This document shows, one piece after another, positions 50,151 through 56,200 of a stretch of 56,200 bases of DNA. Numbering within the stretch: the first letter of the stretch is position 1; the number at the start of each line of letters is the position of its first letter. Source of the DNA: an uncultured Roseburia sp. Its GTDB lineage: Bacteria; Bacillota; Clostridia; Lachnospirales; Lachnospiraceae. The stretch is taken from positions 1 to 56,200 of the forward strand of contig CANPGM010000021.1 of assembly GCA_947573605.1 (NCBI GenBank), read 5' to 3'. The translations under genes were made by a program, and so were the position numbers. Under the pieces are notes generated by a model. It saw nothing but the letters and a program-made list of their open reading frames with translations, did no database searches and had not been told where the DNA came from.

Positions 50151-51067
50151 TGATGGGGAAGAGCAGCTTTTTTTTGTTTATCATTGGAATTTTGCTGCTT
50201 GTCGTAGTCGCGGCGGCGGTTATTGTGATTCACAAATGCATTATTGCAAGAAAAAAGGTAAGGCAGATGCCTTATGACAGAAAAGTAAAAATTCTGGATG
50301 AAGTCGCGGCGCCGTTCGGATTTACCTATGTGCCGAAAAAAGATGTTTTTAGCAGCAGGCTTACGGCATGGCAGAGAAAATACGGATACGAAGCGCTGTT
50401 TGATTATGCGGCGGGAACGTTTCATATGATTATAGACACATGGCCGGTGTATTTTAATTATGACGGAAAAACATGGCTGATTGAGTTCTGGAAAGGGCAG
50501 TACGGAATCAGTACCGGAGCGGAGATCGGGGTCTATCACGCAGACCGTATTCTGTCTGAAAAAGAATACAAAACCGCGCATTTTGACGCGGCGGATAACG
50601 ACGAACTGTTAAAACTGAAATTTTGCCTGAAGAAAAAAGGAAAGGAACTTGTCTGCATGGAACGCCGCCATTGGTGGCTGACTGCGTTTCTGGTTGGCAT
50701 GTTTTCCAGATTAAAGAACCTGAAACTGGAAGCGTCCGTTACGTTTTTTGATCCTGAGATGGCGGAACGTTTTTTTGAGGGCATTAAAAGAAGCGGTCAT
50801 CCTGCAGGAGAATACTGTATGAGGTGTAATGAAGTACGCGTTCGTATGGATTTTACCGAAAAGCATTGCTGGTGGCGAAGATGCTGCCGCGCGTTTATCC
50901 AGTTTTTAAATTGGCTCTGCTGCAAGCTGTATCTTCTGGTTACAAGGCCGTTCTGCACTACGCTGGACCGCTTACTGTATTTATATTTTCTGCTTCCGGG
51001 CTGTGTTCGAAGGATACATGGCCGGTGGTCTCCCCATTCAGGGAAGAGGCGGCGGCATGAGCTGTAA
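50150..51067 (+). CDS. Membrane protein with DUF4474 domain
   Basis: 305 residues. One transmembrane helix at the N-terminus (FFLFIIGILLLVVVAAAVIV, about 6-27), a conserved globular part (VAAPFGFTYVPKKDVFSSRL, then YDGKTWLIEFWKGQYGISTG and AEIGVYHADR), which is the DUF4474 signature, a hydrophobic region at about 178-185 and a final Cys/Trp/Arg-rich tail with hydrophobic stretches. Function unknown. Its start overlaps the LysM gene stop, and its end overlaps the phosphoesterase start, so the three act as one operon. Confidence 0.82.
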   Translation: MMGKSSFFLFIIGILLLVVVAAAVIVIHKCIIARKKVRQMPYDRKVKILDEVAAPFGFTYVPKKDVFSSRLTAWQRKYGYEALFDYAAGTFHMIIDTWPVYFNYDGKTWLIEFWKGQYGISTGAEIGVYHADRILSEKEYKTAHFDAADNDELLKLKFCLKKKGKELVCMERRHWWLTAFLVGMFSRLKNLKLEASVTFFDPEMAERFFEGIKRSGHPAGEYCMRCNEVRVRMDFTEKHCWWRRCCRAFIQFLNWLCCKLYLLVTRPFCTTLDRLLYLYFLLPGCVRRIHGRWSPHSGKRRRHEL

Positions 51068-51926
51068 AAAGCGGCTTGACAAAGCCTATGAACACGCGCT
51101 GTGTCTGCCGCTGCAGCAGTGCAGCAGGTATGTAATCATCAGCGATTCGCACAGAGGAACAGGAACTACAAACGATAATTTTCTGAAAAACCAGCATCTG
51201 TATTTTGCGGCATTGGAGTATTACGAAAAACGGGGGTTTTTTCTGATAGAACTGGGGGACGGAGAAGAACTTTGGGAAAACCGCAGTATCCGTCTGATTG
51301 AAGAAAGCCATAGCGACGTTTATTGGATGTTTTACCTGTTTTTGAGAGAAAAACGTCTGATACGCGTATATGGAAATCATGATATGGAGTTAAAGGGAAA
51401 AATACTGACGTATCCGATCGCCACGGCCTGCTGTGCGCCGCCTCTGACGACGCAGATGGAAGAATGCGTGCTTCTGGAAAACAAAATGGGCGGAAGAGAT
51501 ATCTGTATGCTGCACGGTCATCAGGGTGATTTTTTCAACTCGGTTTGTTGGAAACTTTCGCGGTTTCTGGTTCGATATTTATGGAAGCCGTTAGAGCGTT
51601 TCGGCGTTAACGATCCTACCAGCGCGGCGAGAAACTATAAAAAGCAAAAGAAATATGAAACATGTATGGCGGAATGGGCCAGAGAACGCGGCGTCTATCT
51701 GCTAGCAGGCCATTCCCACAGACCGGTTTTACCCGAAGAAGGAGAGTACTACATTAATTCGGGGAGCTGCGTGCATCCGAGATCCATTACGGCAATCGAA
51801 ATCGAAGGAGCTCAGATGAGTCTTGTAAAATGGAGCGTAACCACCAGACCGGACATGACGCTATTTGTAGAACGTACGCTTTTAGCGGGTCCGAATACTT
51901 CGCTGCGTGAACTCCATAAATCGTGA
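51057..51926 (+). CDS. Calcineurin-type metallophosphoesterase
   Basis: 289 residues with the full metal site: SDSHRG (Asp30, His32), LGDGEE, YGNHDME, LHGHQGD and AGHSHRP, in the order expected for the calcineurin-like phosphoesterase fold. No signal peptide; a hydrophobic helix is possible near RFLVRYLWKPLE. I chose MSCKK at 51057, behind GGAAGAGG, which overlaps the DUF4474 gene by 11 bp. Likely acts on a nucleotide or a lipid-linked pyrophosphate; the substrate is not predictable. It is the last gene of the LysM-DUF4474 operon. Confidence 0.88.
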   Translation: MSCKKRLDKAYEHALCLPLQQCSRYVIISDSHRGTGTTNDNFLKNQHLYFAALEYYEKRGFFLIELGDGEELWENRSIRLIEESHSDVYWMFYLFLREKRLIRVYGNHDMELKGKILTYPIATACCAPPLTTQMEECVLLENKMGGRDICMLHGHQGDFFNSVCWKLSRFLVRYLWKPLERFGVNDPTSAARNYKKQKKYETCMAEWARERGVYLLAGHSHRPVLPEEGEYYINSGSCVHPRSITAIEIEGAQMSLVKWSVTTRPDMTLFVERTLLAGPNTSLRELHKS

Positions 51927-51954
51927 TGAAATCACATAATTTGCTAAAAATGAT

Positions 51955-51982
51955 TTGACGTAATTTTCTTTTATGGTAAGAT
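51955..51982 (+). promoter_or_regulatory. Sigma-A promoter of the aspartokinase gene
   Basis: TTGACG (51955-51960), a 16-bp spacer and TAAGAT (51977-51982), giving a start about 50 bp before the aspartokinase ATG. The preceding region shows no lysine riboswitch. Confidence 0.6.
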
Positions 51983-52041
51983 ATAGCATATGTGAAGTTC
52001 AAAACGGATTTCGCACCGTTACGAAAGGAGCGAAAAAGAAA

Positions 52042-53361
52042 ATGATAAAAGTGGTTAAATTCGGCGGAAGCTCGCTTGCAAGCGCAGAGCAGTTTGCAAA
52101 AGTGGGTAAAATCATTCATTCGGATAAAGAAAGACGTTATGTTGTGCCGAGTGCCCCGGGGAAAAGAAATGCAAAGGACACGAAGGTCACGGATATGCTC
52201 TATGCCTGCTATGAGATGGTGGAACGGGAAGAGGATTTCCGCGTACAGTTAATGAAAATAAAGGAACGCTATGATTCAATTATGAATGGTCTTCATTTAA
52301 AATTGTCTCTGGAGGAGGAATTTCGGAAAATTTCGGATAACTTCAAAAACAAAATGGGCGAAGATTATGCCGCGTCGCGCGGAGAGTATTTAAACGGAAT
52401 CGTGATGGCAAATTATCTGGGGTATGAATTTGTCGATGCGGCGGAGGTGATTTTCTTTCACGAAGACGGAAGCTTTGATGCGGAACAGACGAATACCGTT
52501 TTAAAGGCGCGCCTGGAACAGATCGAGCGGGCTGTGGTTCCTGGATTTTACGGTTCCATGCCGGACGGAAGTATTAAGACTTTTTCAAGAGGCGGTTCGG
52601 ATATTACCGGTTCGATTGTTGCAAAGGCGGTTCATGCTACCTGTTATGAAAACTGGACGGATGTTTCCGGTTTTTTAATTGCGGATCCGAGTATTATCGA
52701 CAATCCGAAGCCTATAAAGACGATTACCTACCGCGAGCTTCGCGAGCTATCCTATATGGGAGCGAGCGTACTGCATGAAGATTCCGTATTTCCGGTGCGG
52801 AAGGCGGGGATTCCGATTAATATCCGCAATACGAATGCCCCGGAAGACGAGGGAACCTGGATTGTGGAGAGCACCTGCCATCAGCCGGAGTTCACAATTA
52901 CCGGAATTGCCGGAAAGAAAGGATTCGTTTCCGTAAGTATTGATAAAGATATGATGAATGCGGAAGTCGGATTCGGAAGGAAAGTTTTGTCGGCGTTTGA
53001 GGACAACGGAATTTCGTTCGAGCATATCCCGTCGGGAATCGATACAATGACCGTATTTGTCCATCAGCCGGAGTTTGAAGGGAGAGAACAGTCTGTCATA
53101 TCTTCCATTCACCGTTATGCGAAGCCGGACAGCATTGAGTTAGAGGGAGATCTGGCTCTGATTGCGGTAGTAGGACGCGGAATGCGGTCTACGCGCGGAA
53201 CGGCAGGCCGGATTTTTTCCGCTCTGGCACATGCGAGCGTCAATGTAAAAATGATCGATCAGGGTTCCTCCGAATTGAACATTATTATCGGTGTCAGCAA
53301 TGCTGACTTTGAAAATGCAATTAAAGCAATCTACGATATTTTTGTAACAACCAGACTCTAA
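52042..53361 (+). CDS. Aspartokinase
   Basis: 439 residues. The catalytic domain starts with VVKFGGSSLASAEQFAKVG and includes VPSAPGKRNAKDTKVTDML and FSRGGSDITGSIVAKAVHAT. Two ACT domains follow (about 300-439; FTITGIAGKKGFVSVSIDKD and DLALIAVVGRGMRSTRGTAG). It catalyses phosphorylation of aspartate, the first step to lysine, threonine, methionine, diaminopimelate and dipicolinate; the ACT domains imply feedback control. I chose the start MIKVVK, behind GAAAGGAGCG. The dipicolinate genes lie 600 bp downstream. Confidence 0.95.
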   Translation: MIKVVKFGGSSLASAEQFAKVGKIIHSDKERRYVVPSAPGKRNAKDTKVTDMLYACYEMVEREEDFRVQLMKIKERYDSIMNGLHLKLSLEEEFRKISDNFKNKMGEDYAASRGEYLNGIVMANYLGYEFVDAAEVIFFHEDGSFDAEQTNTVLKARLEQIERAVVPGFYGSMPDGSIKTFSRGGSDITGSIVAKAVHATCYENWTDVSGFLIADPSIIDNPKPIKTITYRELRELSYMGASVLHEDSVFPVRKAGIPINIRNTNAPEDEGTWIVESTCHQPEFTITGIAGKKGFVSVSIDKDMMNAEVGFGRKVLSAFEDNGISFEHIPSGIDTMTVFVHQPEFEGREQSVISSIHRYAKPDSIELEGDLALIAVVGRGMRSTRGTAGRIFSALAHASVNVKMIDQGSSELNIIIGVSNADFENAIKAIYDIFVTTRL

Positions 53362-53370
53362 ATGCACGTA

Positions 53371-53415
53371 AAAAGAGGGCGACATCAAATTTTCTTTTTT
53401 GATGCCGCCCTTTAT
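53371..53415. terminator. Bidirectional terminator after the aspartokinase gene
   Basis: GGGCG-A-CATCAAA (53377-53389) pairs with TTTGATG-C-CGCCC (53398-53410). Both sides carry the runs needed for termination: TTTAT on the plus strand, and TTTTT on the minus strand, where it would end the leftward transcript from 53788-53815. Confidence 0.88.
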
Positions 53416-53786
53416 ACTATTTCATCCATTGGACTGTACCTCTCTTTTTATTTTGTTCGGACTTCTTCGTTCTTAAATTCCCTTCGTCGACTTTTGTTCT
53501 TCCTATGACTTTTTGAATCGCATCATATATGAATGGTTCACGTCTGATACTGATTCTTTCTCCTCTTTTAGGTTTGTCATGTTTTCCGCCATCGGTTGAA
53601 TTTAAAAGCGAATGCAATTACGTTTTCGTTGGACTGTACCTCCTTCTGTCAAATTGTCTGGGTAAAAGTCATGTCTTCGGTGGACCGTACCTCCTTTGCT
53701 TAGATTTTGTTTGAGGTAATACGCTATGTTTTCAATGGACTGTACCTCTCTTTCTTTTTGCTTCGTCTCTTTTGTTTTGTTAAGTT
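53415..53786 (-). ncRNA. Candidate repeat-containing short transcript
   Basis: A leftward sigma-A promoter (53788-53815) and the terminator at 53371-53415 bracket about 370 bp that contain four copies of the motif GGTACRGTCCA (minus strand), each preceded by an A/G-rich AGAGAGG or AAGGAGG. Sites: 53430-53442, 53630-53643, 53681-53694, 53736-53748. Three are 51-55 bp apart. Two short frames exist here (about 65 codons each), but neither has a recognisable product or a good start. A noncoding RNA or peptide-coding RNA is possible; the evidence is limited to promoter, motif repeats and terminator. Confidence 0.4.
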
Positions 53787-53787
53787 T

Positions 53788-53815
53788 ATTATAACGCATA
53801 AAAAGGAAAAGTCAA
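53788..53815 (-). promoter_or_regulatory. Strong sigma-A promoter reading leftward
   Basis: On the minus strand TTGACT (complement of 53810-53815), a 16-bp spacer and a perfect TATAAT (complement of 53788-53793). It faces the repeat region and has no obvious protein-coding target. Confidence 0.75.
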
Positions 53816-53925
53816 GCATAAATTTTGAAAATTTTAAATTTATTTTGAAATAAAAAAATAATTGTATAAATTTTATATAAAATTCTGAAAATTAGAAAAA
53901 AGATGAATCCAAATACAACAAAAGG

Positions 53926-53953
53926 AACCGTAAGAAATCCTTTTCATATAATA
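53926..53953 (+). promoter_or_regulatory. Sigma-K-like promoter of dpaAB
   Basis: CATATAATA (53945-53953) fits the sigma-K -10 consensus CATAnnnTA, and AACC (53926-53929) 15 bp upstream fits the -35 consensus centred on AC. It lies 23 bp before the dpaA start. Late mother-cell expression is expected for dipicolinate synthase. Confidence 0.65.
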
Positions 53954-53976
53954 AGGTGAAGGGAGCGTAATTTTTT

Positions 53977-54828
53977 ATGGAAAGACAAACGATTCTTTTA
54001 ATCAGCGATATGCGCCAGGTCTATTTGGCGGAGATATTGACAAAACGAGGTATAAGTGTGCGCTGCCTGGATATCAGAAATGCCGATAATACTCTGGAGC
54101 AGTTAGAAAAGCTGAAGCAATTTCTCGATACGGCAGAGATGCTGATACTTCCGATTCCTGTATCGAAGATTTCGGAACAGGAAGAATTAAATGAAATATT
54201 GAATAAAAATCTCATAAATAATACGCCGGTGCTTGGAGGCTGTTTTTCAAAGGAACAGAAAGAGCTTTTAACCAGAAGGGGGATTTTGTTCTTTGACTTT
54301 ATGGAGGATAAGATCGTTGCGGAGGAAAATGCGGTTGCAACGGCGGAAGGCGTAATTGCCGAGCTGGTAAATAACAGTCCTTATAATATAGAAGGAGCGA
54401 AAATTATCGTAACCGGGTACGGCTGCTGCGGCAGGACGATTGCGGAAAAATTAAAGCGCCTGGGGGCGAGGGTAACGGTGCTTGCGAGGCGCCGCGAAGC
54501 CAGGAAAGAGGCGAAACAGGACGGTTTTTACGCCGTTGATTTTGCATTCGGTCCCGAGGAAGCAATGGGCGCCGCAATGCTGGTAAATACCGTACCCGCG
54601 CCTGTCGTAGGCAGACTGATTATAAAGGAACTGCCGAAGGACGCCTATATTCTGGATATCGCATCAAAGCCGGGCGGTACGGACTTCGCATATGCTAAGG
54701 AACGCGGAATCCGGGCGGATCTGGTTCTTTCTATACCGGGAAGGTATGCACCGAAAGAAAGCGCCTATATTCTGGATAGAGCAATCGAAAGATTTACGCT
54801 CCGGGAGAATAATGAGGAGAAGATGTAA
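53977..54828 (+). CDS. dpaA: Dipicolinate synthase subunit A (SpoVFA)
   Basis: 283 residues. N-terminal Rossmann-like half (LLISDMRQVYLAEILTKRGI) and a central nucleotide-binding region IIVTGYGCCGRTIAEKLKRL followed by GARVTVLARRREAR. The C-terminal part (LVNTVPAPVVGRLIIKELPK, YILDIASKPGGTDFAYAKER) matches SpoVFA. Together with the B subunit it makes dipicolinic acid from dihydrodipicolinate in the mother cell, for spore heat resistance. GGGAG is the ribosome binding site. It overlaps dpaB by one base (TAATG). Confidence 0.95.
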   Translation: MERQTILLISDMRQVYLAEILTKRGISVRCLDIRNADNTLEQLEKLKQFLDTAEMLILPIPVSKISEQEELNEILNKNLINNTPVLGGCFSKEQKELLTRRGILFFDFMEDKIVAEENAVATAEGVIAELVNNSPYNIEGAKIIVTGYGCCGRTIAEKLKRLGARVTVLARRREARKEAKQDGFYAVDFAFGPEEAMGAAMLVNTVPAPVVGRLIIKELPKDAYILDIASKPGGTDFAYAKERGIRADLVLSIPGRYAPKESAYILDRAIERFTLRENNEEKM

Positions 54829-55418
54829 TGGATTTTTCAAAATGTAATATAGGACTCGGAATTACCGGATCATTCTGTATGTTTGCAAGAGCCAGAAATG
54901 AAATCAAACGGCTGACCGAAATGGGGGCAAATGTAATCCCGATTTTTTCTTTTAACGCCCAGACCTGCGATACGCGATTCGGCAGCGCGAGGGATTATGT
55001 AGACGGGATCTGTGAAATAACCGGAAACGAAGGTATTCGTACCATCTGCGCCGCAGAGCCGATCGGACCGAACAATTTTCTCGACATTATGGTTATTGCG
55101 CCCTGTACGGGAAATACGGCGGCGAAACTGTGCAACGGGATTACCGATACGCCGGTTTTAATGGCGACAAAAGCGCATATGCGGAACGGAAAACCGCTTG
55201 TAATCTCTATTTCCACAAATGACGCGCTTGGAGCAAACTTTAAGAATATAGGAATGCTGATGAATACAAAAAATGTTTACTTTGTTCCGTTCGGACAGGA
55301 CAACTGCAAAAGTAAGCCGAATTCTCTGATTGCAAAAATGGAGCTGCTTCCCGAAACAATCGAATTTGCTTTGGGCGGAAAGCAGCTTCAGCCGCTTTTA
55401 CAGAACCCGAACGAATAG
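54828..55418 (+). CDS. dpaB: Dipicolinate synthase subunit B (SpoVFB)
   Basis: 196 residues, a flavoprotein-like fold: CNIGLGITGSFCMFARARNE (phosphate-binding loop), VIPIFSFNAQTCDTRFGSAR, IMVIAPCTGNTAAKLCNGIT with the PCTGNT nucleotide motif, and PLVISISTNDALGANFKNIG. This is the SpoVFB/DpaB family and is complete. It is translationally coupled to dpaA. The conserved pair plus SASP shows sporulation capacity. It ends at 55418; a 122-bp AT-rich gap follows. Confidence 0.95.
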   Translation: MDFSKCNIGLGITGSFCMFARARNEIKRLTEMGANVIPIFSFNAQTCDTRFGSARDYVDGICEITGNEGIRTICAAEPIGPNNFLDIMVIAPCTGNTAAKLCNGITDTPVLMATKAHMRNGKPLVISISTNDALGANFKNIGMLMNTKNVYFVPFGQDNCKSKPNSLIAKMELLPETIEFALGGKQLQPLLQNPNE

Positions 55419-55540
55419 ATTTTGTGCAATAAGTTAAAAATTTTTCCATTTTTATCCTTAATTTTTCTATATTAAAGTATTGAATTATTTATTAAGATTT
55501 GCTAAACTAATCCATATTTCTATTTAGGGAGTATGGCTTA

Positions 55541-56107
55541 ATGGCAGATCAGGTACCGTTTGAAGAGGTAGAATGGAATAATTCCGGCGCGCCGGAGAGC
55601 GGATGGGAAGTCAAAGAGCAGGGGAATGCGCCTTATGAGCCCGGGGAAGAAGTGCATGTATATATTGTATTTGCACCGGGGACTTCGATTGAAGAAGGGA
55701 TTGCCCTGATTGAGCGGGAGGTACTGGAAAGCGGGACGCTGGACGTTTCGCGGCGGGATACCGCGGGGAATGCCGTCGCAGCGATTATGACGTATGAACA
55801 GCAGCAGAAGACGAAAGAACTCTCACAGATTATATCGGCAGAGATTTCCGCAGCCGCAGAACTTCACGACGGGGCGGAGGGGGCGAAGGAGCCCGCTGCA
55901 ATTCATCCGGGGGAGCCGGGTACGAAAGATACTGCTTCCCTGACAAAACAGGATACGGAGAAGTTGGAAAGCGTTACGGAGGAGACCGCCGGAAAGCAAA
56001 ATGAAACGCATAACGCGGCAGCGTATCTCGGACGCGGAATGATTATAATAGCTGCAGTACTCGTTTTCTTATGGATGGCATACAGGAGAAGATCAGGAAA
56101 GAGATGA
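55541..56107 (+). CDS. Tail-anchored membrane protein of unknown function
   Basis: 188 residues. A soluble N-terminal half (PYEPGEEVHVYIVFAPGTSI and EEGIALIEREVLESGTLDVS) is followed by a Pro/Glu/Thr-rich spacer and one transmembrane helix close to the C-terminus (GMIIIAAVLVFLWMAY, about 166-182), ending in RRRSGKR. There is no signal peptide; with the basic tail inside and the spacer outside, or the reverse, both topologies are possible. The N-terminal strand region faintly resembles peptidase inhibitor or propeptide folds, but I cannot name it. TTAGGGAG gives a ribosome binding site. Confidence 0.65.
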   Translation: MADQVPFEEVEWNNSGAPESGWEVKEQGNAPYEPGEEVHVYIVFAPGTSIEEGIALIEREVLESGTLDVSRRDTAGNAVAAIMTYEQQQKTKELSQIISAEISAAAELHDGAEGAKEPAAIHPGEPGTKDTASLTKQDTEKLESVTEETAGKQNETHNAAAYLGRGMIIIAAVLVFLWMAYRRRSGKR

Positions 56108-56114
56108 TAAGAGG

Positions 56115-56152
56115 CGAAGTTGTCTGCGACAGACAGATAACTTCGTTTTTTA
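56115..56152 (+). terminator. Terminator at the right edge
   Basis: CGAAGTTGTCTG (56115-56126) pairs with CAGATAACTTCG (56134-56145), followed by a run of T. A second small hairpin, ATTCCTCC/GGAGGAAT, lies at 56164-56183. Confidence 0.85.
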
Positions 56153-56200
56153 TATAATAGGAAATTCCTCCTTGCGGAGGAATCTTGAATTAAAATAGCC

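Noticed and set aside
51986-52041. Lysine riboswitch before the aspartokinase gene
   Set aside because: The leader is only about 50 bp long, too short for the known lysine aptamer.
53430-53748. CRISPR array
   Set aside because: Motif copies are imperfect beyond about 13 bp, spacing is irregular (200, 51, 55), spacers would be too short, and there are no cas genes nearby.

Overview
The window looks like chromosomal DNA of a spore-forming, Gram-positive member of the Clostridia, most likely Lachnospiraceae. The evidence is an alpha/beta-type small acid-soluble spore protein (29324-29539), the dipicolinate synthase pair dpaA/dpaB behind a sigma-K-like promoter (53926-55418), strong AGGAGG-type ribosome binding sites throughout, a Lachnospiraceae-style two-OB-fold SSB, and moderate GC content with AT-rich intergenic DNA. 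No tRNA or rRNA gene was recognised.

Layout. (1) 1-1400: a degraded edge with a serine-recombinase remnant, an unassigned small ORF, a terminator-like hairpin and a lipoprotein that appears truncated after a Thr/Pro/Glu repeat linker. (2) 1478-25560: a 24-kb, single-strand, tightly packed gene cluster encoding an extracellular contractile injection system (eCIS, phage-tail-like). In order: sheath, inner tube, small assembly proteins, tube-initiator paralogue, coiled-coil protein, LysM tail protein, spike (VgrG/gp5-like), gp25, two baseplate-J-like wedge proteins, tail protein I, a 592-residue protein with a C-terminal Ig-like module, a membrane-anchored kinase-fold protein, a membrane-anchored MORN-repeat protein, a DUF4255 cap/terminator protein, a DUF4280 PAAR-like tip, a HAMP/cyclase-like membrane sensor, an AAA+ ATPase, and a DUF4157 cargo protein with an HxE/CxxC deaminase-like C-terminal half. 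No capsid, terminase, lysis or integrase genes are present, and no obvious tape-measure protein or receptor-binding fibre was found. (3) 25561-29600: an acetyltransferase remnant, a small anchored secreted protein, a chemotaxis receptor, a DJ-1/PfpI protein and the SASP gene. (4) 29700-33744: a BmrCD-like heterodimeric ABC exporter preceded by a short leader peptide and a terminator, suggesting ribosome-mediated attenuation. (5) 33745-36700: a structured 109-bp tandem repeat, an internally shortened DJ-1 protein, a P-loop kinase-like protein, a GNAT, a HEIIH protein and a DUF1905 protein. (6) 36760-38984: a divergent XRE-repressor/SSB module with four matching operator palindromes, then an MIF-like tautomerase. 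(7) 39092-47536: RecQ, a second ABC exporter, an AraC regulator, an SF2 helicase with a hydrophobic C-terminal segment, and a DegV fatty-acid-binding protein preceded by FabT-like palindromes. (8) 47916-56200: a FAD/Rieske oxidoreductase, a LysM - DUF4474 - metallophosphoesterase operon, aspartokinase, a putative repeat-containing short transcript, dpaAB and a small tail-anchored membrane protein.

The most interesting unit is the eCIS. Its structural genes are recognisable, but it also carries three predicted membrane proteins: a kinase-fold protein, a MORN protein and a degenerate cyclase with a periplasmic-type sensor. This suggests an envelope-anchored or signal-gated injection machine rather than a simple released particle. 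The adjacent DUF4157/deaminase-like protein is the best candidate cargo. Membrane anchoring, signal gating and cargo delivery are inferences from sequence and context.
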